Of a stretch of 64,000 nucleotides of DNA, positions 41,575-52,149 are shown piece by piece. Within the stretch, counting starts at the first letter, position 1, and each line of letters begins with the position of its first letter. A program made the position numbers and the translations under genes. Below the pieces are notes generated by a model that saw nothing but the letters and a program-made list of their open reading frames with translations, was not told the origin of the DNA and searched no databases. Origin of the DNA: Parelaphostrongylus tenuis (taxonomy: Eukaryota > Nematoda > Chromadorea > Rhabditida > Metastrongylidae); NCBI GenBank assembly GCA_019055375.1, contig JAHQIW010000451.1:248001-312000 (forward strand). The letters run 5' to 3'.

Positions 41575-42740
41575 GTAACGTCTGTGTAAATGTGCACGGC
41601 ATCCGAGTGCAAAGTCACATATTGCTCATATGGAGTTTGGGAAGAGCATTCGAGCGACCCAGTTGACAATGTTGGTTTGGACAAGAAGGAGCATCACCAT
41701 CACTCCCTTTTCCATGAATACTTTTGAAACAAGAGGACTAATGGCAATGTTGACTTAACTTCCCATTAATAAACGCTTTAGAAAAAGTAGTTGACGCGAA
41801 TCATACGCGTAAACAAAAAAGGTGGTACGTATCAAATGTGGGTGTTAGTAAACTCAGCAAAATGCATCTACTTTTCAACGAATGAGTGGAGATTCTAATG
41901 CCATTGCGTGTTAGTGAAGTATCGCAATATAAAAAGAAACATCTTCAAAATTTTCTTTTCATTGTTCCCTCCAAAATAGGTTTCAAAAGCCAAAAGCAAC
42001 TTTTTACCGGAGGTCTAGTCAGAGCGCAAATAGCAGTTATTTCAGATTCTTCGGTTTCTGCCAGAATAATGGTGAACTAGTAGTTTCGTCAAAGCGATTG
42101 TTGGAAAAGTTTCCCTGCTGTCGTGGGATGATGTTGGACGACGATATGTTTTACTTAGACTAAAGTGCAACGTCTCCATCACACCGCACCAATTTGTCAC
42201 ACTTCTAACTTACTTAAAGAGGTTGCTTACTTGAAACTGTCAAAATCGAAACTTCTATTTATCTTCAATGTCAGTTTCAGAAAAAAACAGTAGGGCTATC
42301 TTCTTAAAGTTTGTCATCGCTTTCAGAACCAGAAAAATTGCTTGCATCTAACACTATTGATCTAGTAAAAACTCGAACTACCGACTCTACGAACGTCGGA
42401 ACAATAATTAATCTATGTAAATCTCATAAATCCCCTTGTGGAGGTGATGCGAGATTGCTGTCTGTTGGCATTATGATTCGATATCAATATCTATCCTTAA
42501 AAGGGCTATAAAAAGCAAGAGCAAAAATTCACCAGAGAATGGGTGAAAAAGGTAGTAGGCGATTTAGATTGCTTACTAATCCGTAAAATAATCATTAAAC
42601 AGCCTGCCCAGGTATAGTAGCTCATAAAAGAAAGTGAGCTAGCTACTTTAACTGGTGTACAAGAGTCCACTAATCACTGAATGTTCAAGTCAGGCCAACT
42701 GCTATGTAACTGAGCGAGCCGACAGATTTGATAACAACTC
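41575..42740. other. Unassigned stretch
   Basis: A minus frame in 41580-41684 (STGSLECSSQTPYEQYVTLH) could be exonic but runs into the microsatellite. A short family A-like piece (GTGTACAAGAGTCCACTAAT) is at 42655-42675. Nothing else recognised. Confidence 0.3.
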
Positions 42741-42742
42741 AC

Positions 42743-42853
42743 TACTGCTTGATGTCGAATTTTGTTTACTCTCTATTTCAATGATTTCTTCAAAAGACTG
42801 TGCGTTTGCGATGCCCTGAGGTGAGGATACGATGAGGGTGAAATTCATTCCCC
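42743..42853 (-). CDS. Candidate exon, unknown protein
   Basis: GMNFTLIVSSPQGIANAQSF, then EEIIEIESKQNSTSSS, between a strong acceptor (ATAATCCTACAG) and donor (GTGAGT). Protein-like composition; family not recognised. Its start phase does not fit directly to the exon at 44617-44677, so another exon would be needed between them. Confidence 0.35.
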
Positions 42854-43509
42854 CTGTAGGATTATGAAAAATAAGAGAAGGCTGGACTACTTTACTATAT
42901 TTTCGAATACGCAAATCAATGCCACCATTATACCTTTATGTCAGCTGAATGATAAGTCCTTTTTAAAAGGCGTTGAAAACTCATTTGCTACTTGTAATAG
43001 TTCACGAGCTGCAAGATGTCTTTTGCTTAGAAAAGAAAAAGAAATGTGATGGTACCAATTTCGTAAATTCCAAGAGAGATGATCCTTTCACAGATCAATG
43101 TCCAATGAGGCACTTTCATTTTTCTCTGCCAACCGTATTAAGGCTTCTGCTCAAGTTTGCTAAAGCATCGCCATATGTGCATCATCTACTGATTACGGTA
43201 GCTTACTCACTTTTCCTTCCAAATATCATTCGCTTCCTCATCTCATGTTGGTATGAACTGTATTGCAATAAAATTAGGCTTTACACAGACATCTTTCGTC
43301 ACTTCTGTTCTTGATAATTATAAATTGCTGTGAAAGCAGTGAGAGTATGTGATTACAGACTTTACACGGTTTCAAATAAGTCTAATAGTTGAGTACGCTG
43401 AGTTTGCGATGTGCTCTAATTAGCTATTATTTCAATTTATATAAACATTGTCCTGTGAAGAAAACACAAACCGATTTGCAAAAAGAATGTTTTTCGTAAA
43501 GCTTAAGCT

Positions 43510-43770
43510 AGGGATAACAGTCTGGAGGACCAGTCACGCTCAGGCCGTTCATAAGAACTTCCACTAATCGTGCCCGCCTCTTCACTAGCATTTTCCCCTA
43601 GGCGTCATTCGTGATGAGTAGTAAGCAAATTCGCTCCCACGACAACTCCATGTTTGGGCAAATATAGGGAAATTGTATACCAAAATGTTCACAAGAAAAT
43701 GTTCGATTGAATATTGTCAAAACTATATAATTTTAATTACTTTTGATTAATAAATTTGGCGTATATTGCT
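43510..43770 (+). pseudogene. Mariner relic with the same internal deletion
   Basis: SLEDQSRSGRS-type text (AACAGTCTGGAGGACCAGTC) leads directly into the segment with GGGAAATTGTATACCAAAAT, as at 4550-4990. Frames are broken. Confidence 0.6.
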
Positions 43771-43904
43771 ATAGTGCCAAAACTTATGGAACCACTCATT
43801 ACGTTGGGCTTTGCTATTCAGAGCAGTACTTAGATCAAATCTTTGATTAACGGAAAAGCAGTACAAACTGTAGTTTTATAGAGCAGAGAAAGGTAGCAAA
43901 GGAG

Positions 43905-43995
43905 CTGCAGAAGTGTAGTGGTTAACATGCGCCTCGGTGAAAATAAAACATGGGGCCAACTTCCAGTGAAGTTTTGAAGCCTTGCTTATCACGCA
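43905..43995 (+). mobile_element. tRNA-like repeat (S2-related)
   Basis: AGTGTAGTGGTTAACATGCG and a decayed B box (GGGGCCAACTTCC), then GTTTTGAAGCCTTGCTTATC. Confidence 0.4.
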
Positions 43996-44189
43996 GCAGC
44001 TTTGCATATACAGTTATAACATTATATCAACGCTATAAAAAAGGTGAAAATGAAGGAAATCTGCAGATCAGAAATCCCCAATAGCCGACAGCTGAATTGG
44101 GTTCAATACCATATGTGCTTGCCAGAAGCGATAGTTGCTGGCAAGTTTGATACTTCATAACACACAAAAAGTTATAGGCAGAGCAAGGG

Positions 44190-44295
44190 CCTAAGTAGTG
44201 TAGCGGTTAGCACGCATTTTTGGTGAGAGTCAAACGAGGGTACAGTTTCCATCTGTTTCTCAAACTTCTGCGTGTCACTCAGCATTCTTGGATTT
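44190..44295 (+). mobile_element. tRNA-like repeat (S2-related)
   Basis: AAGTAGTGTAGCGGTTAGCA and ACGAGGGTACAGTTTCC, then CTGCGTGTCACTCAGCATTC, the usual tail of this group. Confidence 0.45.
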
Positions 44296-44616
44296 TGTAG
44301 GCTCATTTGAAATTGAAGTAAAAATCCTCCGTCACTGAGTTTATCAGCAGGATGATCAACGTTCAAAAGTTTTTTAAGAAGAAAAAAAATTCTTCCAAGT
44401 TGTTTTGCTACAAAACCGGCAATAGAAATCATCAATATCAAACAACCTGATTTTGATTGTAGGCAATTACTCAAATATTAAGGTTAAACGGTCCAATGTC
44501 GACAGTCGCATGTTAAGATGACAGTGCCATGACCTCTAGTAGTAAATCTCTACATCAAGACAAAAACTACTTGCGAAAGCGATGTTCAAACACAAAACAA
44601 AAATTGCGTGACTCAC

Positions 44617-44677
44617 CTTCTCAATGCATGATAGCGCCATTTTGACACCACTACTTTTGCTCGAAACCCAGGATATC
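44617..44677 (-). CDS. Candidate exon, unknown protein
   Basis: ISWVSSKSSGVKMALSCIEK, 20 codons plus one base, between a canonical acceptor (AAGTTTCAG) and donor (GTGAGT). The pattern GVKMAL..IEK resembles the first helix of periplasmic-type ligand-binding domains, but this is too short to assign. Confidence 0.4.
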
Positions 44678-44699
44678 CTGAAACTTTCTTATTATTATT

Positions 44700-46065
44700 A
44701 TTGGTCTTTTGTTTAGATCTAAATGATTTAGGAGAGGATAACACGACCATTTGAACATAAGCAAGAGATCTTAAGAAGTGCTCTAAAGATTATTGGCAAC
44801 ATAAAATAAATGTATTGTCTGTTTCTAGCAATCTTTTCTTGATATTACAAATATTATCATTATCACCATTTTCTATTACTTTCCTGCGAACATGACTACC
44901 TTCATATGACGGGTTATAGAACTGGTCCCTCACCTAGGTTATCGTTTTCTGTAGTTAAGCATCACTGAGGTAATCCTCTCCAGTTGGTCTCAGAACTGCA
45001 TCGTGAATGCCTCAGTGGCAGACATGCTGCCTGATCTTATCAAAATCGGCCCTGTCATTTCGTTAAGGCAGAGGTTTTGCGCGGGTTGATCATTCTGTCC
45101 TCTCTAGCTGGCGCACGCCTTTCAGATAAAGGGAGACATACATTTGCATTCACGCGGATGTGTGCTAGAACGTACTCGAATTCCATTCTATACGCCAATT
45201 AGATAGAATCCTCCAATAAGGTAGTTGGGCAGTGAGTGCGAGGTGCGCCGATTCAGGTGCACCATCGTTAAAGGTCTGAATTCTATGTCAAAGGATACAC
45301 CTCCTCTTAAACATATTGTTTTCGTTAACACGAAAAAAGTCTAGCACGAAAGTCAAGCAGAAAGTCAAGAAGAAGAAAGTCGTAAATCGCGGATCTTCTG
45401 AGCAACTAGAGACACCGTTCACATTCCATTCATGTCTACAACGAGAACGTGTTTGAGAAATTCTATATATTTAGAGGGGTTGTATAAGAAAAATCATACC
45501 ATAGTCATAATCAGTAGTGGTTAATTTGACCTACACATTTATCTTTTTCATGGAGGGAGAGAAATGTATTTAGTCCATCGTGACAACGAAATTCAAAAAC
45601 ACGAAAGTCTTCTTGATATAATTTTCACGTGAAATCTTCCACTGAAATTGATATCATCGTGGCACTTTTTTTCTCGTTCTAGACAATCAAGAAAGTAGGA
45701 ATACAAATGTCTGAATGATAAACCCTTCAATCTTATTACAACGTGAAAACACTTTTTCTAGGGCCAGCTCCTTAAACTAAAAAATTCTATCGGCTTAAAT
45801 AGAAAGAGTAGCACTGGCCAATCTAACACTCAACTACATCTACACAAAAATAATATTCTAGGAGTTGAGTAAATTGCGAGTGCTAACTCAAAATCTCACG
45901 AGCTCATACTGACTTGATACTAAGAAATACGACATGATATGCATTACTTCTCGTATTTCATTCAACTTAATGTATGCACACCATCTATGAAGACGGTTGA
46001 AATAATTTTATGCTGGATCAGCTTCCAACTGAGAATTTTTTCCATCTTCATCATGAATACCGTTG
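44700..46065. other. Unassigned stretch
   Basis: The part 44930-45310 is less AT-rich and, on the minus strand, has broken frames with pieces such as LNEMTGPILIRSGSM. It may be a decayed retroelement, but I cannot assign it. Confidence 0.3.
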
Positions 46066-46068
46066 AAG

Positions 46069-46215
46069 TTAGTCATGCCGAATTTTTTTATCATCCAAAA
46101 AAGTCATGTTAATCGCACCCACATGAATCACAGGAAATATGCTCGTCGCAGGCAATCTGGATCCCAGCACGACGAGGGACGAAATTACAATCCATGCACT
46201 TCCTAACCTTGTCAT
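46069..46215 (-). CDS. Candidate first exon with signal peptide
   Basis: Starts MTRLGSAWIVISSLVVLGSR, a convincing secretory signal (hydrophobic IVISSLVVLG, small residues before a likely cut near PATS), then IFPVIHVGAINMTFLDDKK. Stop at 46069; a donor such as GTGCGA within it would join it to the exons at 44.6 and 42.8 kb. It could be the start of a receptor or secreted protein. Linkage is inference. Confidence 0.35.
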   Translation of the reverse strand: MTRLGSAWIVISSLVVLGSRLPATSIFPVIHVGAINMTFLDDKKIRHD

Positions 46216-46264
46216 GAATGATCCATCGTAAAGTAACGGAAATTGTGAGGAATATAGGCGCACT

Positions 46265-47865
46265 TACGTGCACACTTCCTTTAGAAGAAAAACTCTATAG
46301 AAGAGGACCGTAAAGACAAAAACAAGTCGAAGTTACTAAAGTAAAGAGAAGTTGTCCCAATATAGTCGACACTCAATCGAGTATGAAACTAGGATGTCCG
46401 TACTTTGATGTCGGAGTAAAGTAGTTTTTGTTTACACGACCGTAATCGTAATTCCTTGCGTCGATCCAAACGCTTTTCCTATTTGATTTATTTCCTCAAA
46501 TTCATTAGATTGAAGATCTCTAAACATTTCACTTGTTACTTCTGCCAATGCTTGAGGATTTCGTTTTTTTCATAGAATACTGACCATGGTGGCTCTCCAT
46601 GCTTTCCGATAAGTAGCCCAACAAGGGTGTTTCTTAGGGCGCCTGGTTATCAATGCCGTAGGGGAGGAGATCAACCAGCACCCTGTCTATCTCTGTTTCC
46701 TGACGCCGTATCAGTAACCAATGCGCCACTTAACCTTTATCATAAACACCTAATGCTTTCTATTCTGATGGAAAGAATGTTGTTGGAATACTCTACTCTG
46801 ATCACTCCCAGAATTAGATTGAGATGTCCTTAATGCGGTGAATAATTGGAAAGATTGGAAAGATTGGAATTGGAAAGTGTGTATTGTTGGAAAAACTGGG
46901 CAGTGTGGAATATAAAACGACGTAATCGACACAAAATTATTGAAATATAAATTAATGACGTAGAAAGTGTAGACCGGACCAATAAGGGATTTGAATATAT
47001 CATGCATAATGCAGGCAAATTCGAAGCGGTCGTCACGAGCGTGTGTGGGATCCACCATATGAAAAATGAAGGATCAAATGAGGAGCAAAAGCGATGAACT
47101 AGAATTTTTGGTAGGTCGGCTGTCTACACCAAACTAAGTCGACCTGTGAGCTAATCACGTCGTCAATTCTACGCCTCTTAAAGTAGCAATTATAAATCGT
47201 CATCGATACTTGTGCATCAACATCAAAAGACCGGCATTCAGGTGATTCGAGATGCTGAAATCGACAGGAAATTTGAAATAAACAACGTTTCCTTTTGTCC
47301 CATCAATAACATGCAATTGCTGTGGTGTCCTTCTAAAGAAAAGAGCCTAATGAGATAGTTGAGTGTAAAACATCCTTGAGATTTTCGAAATTTGTGTTAT
47401 TGAGCAATAATAATCACTCAAACTCTGCGGAAAAATCAGAAAACTTGTTTTTTTAAGGGTTGAAACAGGGTGCGCACTTGAAAGTCCTTTTCGAAAGCCA
47501 CTGTTAACAGTATAAATGGCAAGATATGCTATCGCTTTGATAATGAAAACTTGAAGAAAAAGCTTTGTGTGGCCAAAATTACTTGAGGTAAAACATTGTT
47601 TTTTTTTTGTTGCAGCGTATCAAAAATCCTATGTTTATTATCGAATCACTCGTGATTTAGGCTATCGGATATCTACTACAACTTTAAGAAAAAAAAACAA
47701 AAATGCGTTTTTTCAAGGGTTCAAATCAAGGTGACAAAAAGTGTCGTTTTTCTCATGACAGCGCAGTGTAAAAAAGCAGTATTTTAATCAGTAATTGAAA
47801 GTAGTAAAATGCTGTTAATACATTCTGCGTCAGTTCAAAAAGGCATTTAGGCAGGGCACACGAAA
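46265..47865. other. Mostly unassigned stretch
   Basis: Repetitive text at 47430-47770 (two copies of a motif with AAGGGTTGAAACAGGGTG or AAGGGTTCAAATCAAGGTG, echoed at 63350 as AAGGGCTCAGAGCAGGGT). Short GATTGGAAA repeats at 46850-46880. No gene recognised. Confidence 0.4.
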
Positions 47866-47869
47866 CTAT

Positions 47870-48330
47870 TAGGTTGTGCAGAAAGTTTTGAGAGATTTTC
47901 GAAATGCATTTTTGACACCTTGGCGTCGTCTTCTATTGACGGTTCATATATTGCACCAAAAATGAGTATTTGAAATATTGATAGTAATAAAATACAGCTA
48001 AAATTGTCAAGTTTAAGTATGAAGAGATGAACGGCTTCGAAGTTCTTCCCTACCCTTTCCCCCTCCCCCCCCCCCCCCCCCCCACATCCAGACGTTGCTT
48101 AATACAGTTATGGGCGACACTTTACAATGACCGTCAGTTTGAATCGTTCAATGAAGTTGAAGAGGCATGCCAGGAGTTTTCGATCCGAAGAACCGCATTG
48201 GTACTTTGACCAGATTCTGAATCTTGCAAAACGATAACATGATGTCTTAGGCAATGATGGTCTATACTTTAAAAAGTGGACGAAACTTTCAATAATTTTC
48301 CTAGAAACTTTTGCTCAACCCTAGGTTGAA
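47870..48330 (+). mobile_element. Internally deleted mariner with both terminal repeats
   Basis: Left end TTAGGTTGTGCAGAAAGTTT and right end AAACTTTTGCTCAACCCTAG with GTTG are mariner-type inverted repeats. Inside is only the transposase C terminus: GFEVLPYPF (mariner WEVLPHPPYS), a poly-C run at 48066-48083 in place of the PDLAPSDYH catalytic stretch, then TLYNDRQFESFNEVEEACQE and, after a frameshift, HWYFDQILNLAKR. A non-autonomous, dead copy. Confidence 0.8.
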
Positions 48331-48334
48331 AGAT

Positions 48335-48810
48335 GTTATACTAGAATCGTAATGCGCACATAGACATGATAGAGGTGACATCACGTTGATTTTACCAAAA
48401 CCAGCCACAATCCTTTTTCGTATTGAACTATGTGCGTGGTCTCTCTTGAATGAACGGTAGCCAAGGAAAAACAAACGGTGAGTGCTCAATGAAGTTGTTT
48501 GCTAGGCGAATACGATTTCAAAGAGTTATGGTGAATAAATAGTGTAATAAGAACTTCGTATCTGCCCATTAAGAAAGCAGTGATTTATTTGATCAGCGAC
48601 AATGTAAACAGAAGGTCAGTCCTGGAAGTTGCTTATTGATTTTCAACCAGTAAACTCTCCTGGTCGCCTTCTTATCGCTGGTTAATTAATCACTGTATTA
48701 CTGATATTACTCTCTCAGTGCTAATATAACTGTATTGGTGCGCCACTTTCTTTCCGCAGTGATATGTTACTTAGTTTATAGTGACTTCCTTATCTATGCT
48801 AGAAAAAAAT
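48335..48810. other. Unassigned stretch
   Basis: Nothing recognised. Confidence 0.5.
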
Positions 48811-49315
48811 TACTGCAACAATGCGTGTGAACTTTATAAGAAGTACTTCTCATTAGCTTCGGCATTATGTATTGTGCTGTGTTTGTCAAGAGTTAAGCAG
48901 CAGTAATTAATAATATTTACTAACATAAGATTTGTCCCGCTAACATCGTCACTAGTAAAATTCGCTCCATAATAGCTAGCTAGCATTTCAGCGGATCTGA
49001 TCTCCCCCAGATCTTGAATCGTCATGTGAAACAGCACTCTAGTGGACCAAATATATTCGACATCCTAGCGAAAAACCCCCAAATTCTTTTCGACACCATC
49101 ATGTTGGACAATCTCGTGAACATTCATCACATTTTGCGTAGTCCATTTTGTAGGAAATTAGTGCGGCCACATTTATTCTATGTGGGATGATGAGTTCGCG
49201 GTTTCAGGTTAAAGGATTAACGAGAGATTTAGAGGACGTCATGCGATACACTCGTTTGAACAATGATAGACTCCAGTTCTCGATCTCCGATTACTACTCT
49301 ACCGTTGATAGATAG
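48811..49315. repeat. First block of the duplicated segment, copy 2
   Basis: Collinear with 10020-10433 plus 10767-10830, without the SINE. On the minus strand it holds DVEYIWSTRVLFHMTIQDLG and AEMLASYYGANFTSDD, related to the copy 1 frame (EYAWPTRVQLYMTLQEY, GYNGASF). Function unknown. Confidence 0.55.
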
Positions 49316-49744
49316 ATAAATAGTTTTTTTTTTTCTAATCTATTGAATGAACATCTAAAATATGTCAGTGCTCTCTAGAAAAACACACGAACAACCGGCC
49401 TCTATCTCGCGACGTTTTAAAACACGCGGTTGCTGACATCTAAGATATGCAAAGCGGTTTCATTTCCCGCTTGAGGTCGAACGTTTTGCAAACCGCTCAA
49501 TACCCTTAGATATATATTTATAGCATCATAAATAGCTTAAAGGTACTAAAAGTAGAAAATTCATATAGTTACACAAAAGTGAACATATGCTCTATTTGAT
49601 AAAAGCAATCTATTGATAGCTTTCGTGGAGATGGTCTACTCGTGGCGCACTATCAGCATGGACACATAAGGAAAGCTCACGCATAGAAATGATCATATGA
49701 TAGCATGTTTTGAGCTTTGCATGATGTCTGGTATGGCACATACA

Positions 49745-49793
49745 CAGTACTAATGAAGAGCCTGGAAAGACGAAACAGACCTGTCTAGTACTG
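49745..49793 (+). ncRNA. Hammerhead-like motif, divergent
   Basis: CAGTACTA (49745-49752) and TAGTACTG (49786-49793) pair perfectly. Between them are AATGAAGA, a short stem region, GACGAAAC, AGACCTGTCT (able to form AGAC/GTCT as helix III) and GTC at the expected cleavage place. The CUGANGA box reads CTAATGA, and the long stem I competes with it, so activity is unlikely. Downstream TTTTTGAGCGTGATCTATAA resembles family A ends. Confidence 0.35.
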
Positions 49794-49799
49794 TATAAG

Positions 49800-50225
49800 T
49801 ATCATGCCAGACTTCTCTTAAGGCTCAGAAATTTGTCATATTGTCAAAATATTATTGTTTTTGAGCGTGATCTATAAAAGCAGTCGAATGAAGAGATATA
49901 GAATTAGTCACTCGAACACATGAATAAAGCAGTCCTTCACAATAGACGTATGAAGACGACAACCTGATTGCAGTTGCACTAAAGACAACTGAGCAATCGT
50001 CCTTGATGTTGCACAACACAATATCTGTCACATGAAGACGCAGTAGATCGCTTTATGATTAGTATTCTCAAAAAAATTCATATGAAGGAAATTCGTGATT
50101 ACAACTATGCACACAAAAACATGCCTTGCTCGCCCTCCAAGTCAGAGGGAAACAAAGCAAGCTCTGTCATTCGACAGTGACCACGGATATTTTTGTAAGA
50201 CAGCAAAAACGTAAGTAAGCCAATG
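49800..50225. other. Unassigned stretch
   Basis: A short stem CCCTC...GAGGG followed by AAAC at 50130-50150 recalls hammerhead stem II plus GAAAC, but the rest is missing. Otherwise nothing recognised. Confidence 0.35.
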
Positions 50226-50229
50226 ACTT

Positions 50230-50770
50230 ACCAAACTTCGAAAAAGCTCAACACAGTCTCATAAATTTTATCGAAGTTTTGAAACGAAGTTTCAAAAAAC
50301 AGTCAATTCAAGGGTAATGTTTATATAATTAATGACAGCTCGTGCCTGTCACTGTGCAATGACACAGGCAATATTTCACGTTTTCTGTTCTCAACATACT
50401 GTCAGCACGTTCCCTACTAAGTGGAGTGACTAGTGAAGTGTGGCTATAATGAGGGCGGGCAAGACTGCCAAAACTGAAGTAGGCTAGTGACATGTCGAAC
50501 CTTGAAAAGGCTCAAAACATTGTCGTAGAATATATCGAAGTTCTGAAACAGGATTTTGAAAAACAGTCGATTCAAGGGCAATGTCTGTATAATTAATGAC
50601 AGCCGAGTGTCATCTACTGGAAATGACATGGGCAACATTTTACGTTGCCTGGTCTCAACATACTGACTTTCTGTCCCCCACTAAGTGGGATTGTACCAAG
50701 GTCTAGCACGAAATTTCCAAAAACAGTGAACTGAGGGGCGGACAGAGATGTTGTAGTGATTCCAAGCACA
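50230..50770 (+). mobile_element. Two diverged tandem units related to family B
   Basis: Two units of about 280-300 bases share TCGAAGTT.TGAAAC, AAAAACAGTC.ATTCAAGGG, TATAATTAATGACAGC and TCTCAACATACTG. The AAAAACAGTCGATTCAA and GGCTATAATG.AGGGC pieces match the 275-bp units at 7.84-8.66 kb. The hammerhead region is deleted or unrecognisable here. Confidence 0.5.
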
Positions 50771-50854
50771 TTTATCTGATTTCTAATGGGACCACATGAC
50801 AGCACAGACAATTTGTTCAAAAAAATGCTATTTCTTATGAAAGTGGATTACGTC

Positions 50855-51130
50855 CAATATTGCTGAGTGATATGCAAAAATTCCAGACGCCGAACGGGAT
50901 TTGAACCCGCATTTCACCCTTTATAGGAGTTAATGCTAACCATTTCACACTATCGATTGGTTCCTGACATATAAATACAAATTGTTTCGAAGAAAGAAGG
51001 ATGGCGGAACGGAGAGCCGGTAGTTCAATTATTAGCACGCGCCCCGGGGAGAGTGAAATGCGGGTTCGAGTCCCATCCGCCGTTCAAAGTTCTGCATACC
51101 ATTCAACAACACTGAATATCATCTGTGACG
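50855..51130. mobile_element. Foldback pair of tRNA-like S2 units
   Basis: Minus unit with B box GGGATTTGAACCC (plus-strand text, 50894-50906) and plus unit with ATGCGGGTTCGAGTCCCAT (51059-51077). Outer inverted text is CAATATTGCTGAGTGATATG against ATACCATTCAACAACACTGA. Confidence 0.6.
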
Positions 51131-51424
51131 TCACACGACAGCTGAAAGCGGTTGGTAAAGAGATTTCTAGTTAACTTTTTCATTGTATAACATTCAATAT
51201 TCATTGCAGAACTCTATCTGCATCAAAACGATCCTCAAGTCTAATACGCATACATCTTTCAGGCTTTATACTAACTTTATACAGATCAGATATACAACCA
51301 ATTTGTGATGTTCATCATTACGATTCCTTTTTCACTTAGCAAAACGCTTTGAATAGACTGTGAAAATGATAAGATTTAACTAGGGAGAATCACAGAGATA
51401 AGGAGATTGCACGAGTTCGGGTAC

Positions 51425-51742
51425 AATATAATTGATTTCGTGCACAACATGCGCTGAAGAATATATTGGTGAGACGAGAAGACCACTTTGGATCCGCGTC
51501 AAAGAACACTTACGTGGGAAGGACAACAGCAAATCAAGTGAGCCTTTAGGGGAACACAGGGACGAAAAACATGGCGATACAGACTTTGATGTGGCAGTGA
51601 AAATCCTGGGGCAAGAATCAAAAACAGTTAAAAAACCCATGAGGCCTTTCGGATAAACCACGAACGACCGCAAATGAATAGGAGGGGGAAATGCCTGAAC
51701 ACAACAAGTGTTATGGCGCCTTATCTCAGATTCACCTTCTAG
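51425..51742 (+). pseudogene. Penelope-like retroelement 3' fragment: GIY-YIG endonuclease
   Basis: Frame 51432-51656 reads LISCTTCAEEYIGETRRPLW, IRVKEHLRGKDN and later LGEHRDEKHGD, a GIY-YIG nuclease domain with the Y-IGET, R...H and E...H residues usual at the C terminus of Penelope-like elements and their nematode relatives. A frameshift near 51650 moves the tail (INHERPQMNRRGKCLNTT) to another frame, ending at TAG 51742. The reverse transcriptase part is absent. Confidence 0.75.
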
Positions 51743-51907
51743 TCTAAGTGCGGTTTATTTCATAAATCATGTCACACTGGACCAGTCTTGAAATCAAGAG
51801 AGATGGGGTTTTCTAGAATGACTAGACTGTTGATTATATTCTATTAGATTTTTGATACTTGCGAATGATTAACCGAGTAATCAGAAATGGTGTGATTTAT
51901 ACGACTA

Positions 51908-51943
51908 GGCTCTGACTAAGGCGTTGCCGCCGAAACGTTAGCC
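51908..51943 (+). ncRNA. Small hammerhead variant behind the Penelope-like fragment, copy 1
   Basis: GGCT (stem I), CTGACTA (consensus CTGANGA, one change), stem II GGCG-TTGC-CGCC, GAAAC, GTT, AGCC (stem I). Helix III is reduced to the palindrome AACGTT, so only a dimer could form it. Such minimal variants are known with Penelope-like elements. The G8-to-T change probably kills this copy. Confidence 0.55.
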
Positions 51944-52037
51944 ATTGAGGCTTGGGAAAAAGAAGAAATTATCAACCTCGTGCAACTTTTAAATAAAGGA
52001 AAGGATAGACTAGGAAATTCCCTAGACTAAACTAGAC

Positions 52038-52073
52038 GGCTGTGAAGAAGGCGTATTTGCTGAAACGTCAGCC
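52038..52073 (+). ncRNA. Small hammerhead variant, copy 2
   Basis: GGCT, GTGAAGA (C3 changed or shared with stem I), GGC-GTATTT-GCT, GAAAC, GTC, AGCC. Same layout 130 bases downstream of copy 1, consistent with the repeated ends of Penelope-like elements. Both are followed by AATAAAG-type text (AACTTTTAAATAAAGG, AGCTTAAAATAAAGAA). Confidence 0.5.
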
Positions 52074-52149
52074 ACAAGCAACCAAGAAGACTCATCGACC
52101 GAAAAAAGGACAATCGGTTGGAGAAAAGGTACCAATCTCGTGAAGCTTA

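Noticed and set aside
44930..45310. Possible LINE fragment
   Set aside because: Only short, stop-interrupted pieces on the minus strand; not enough to name a family.
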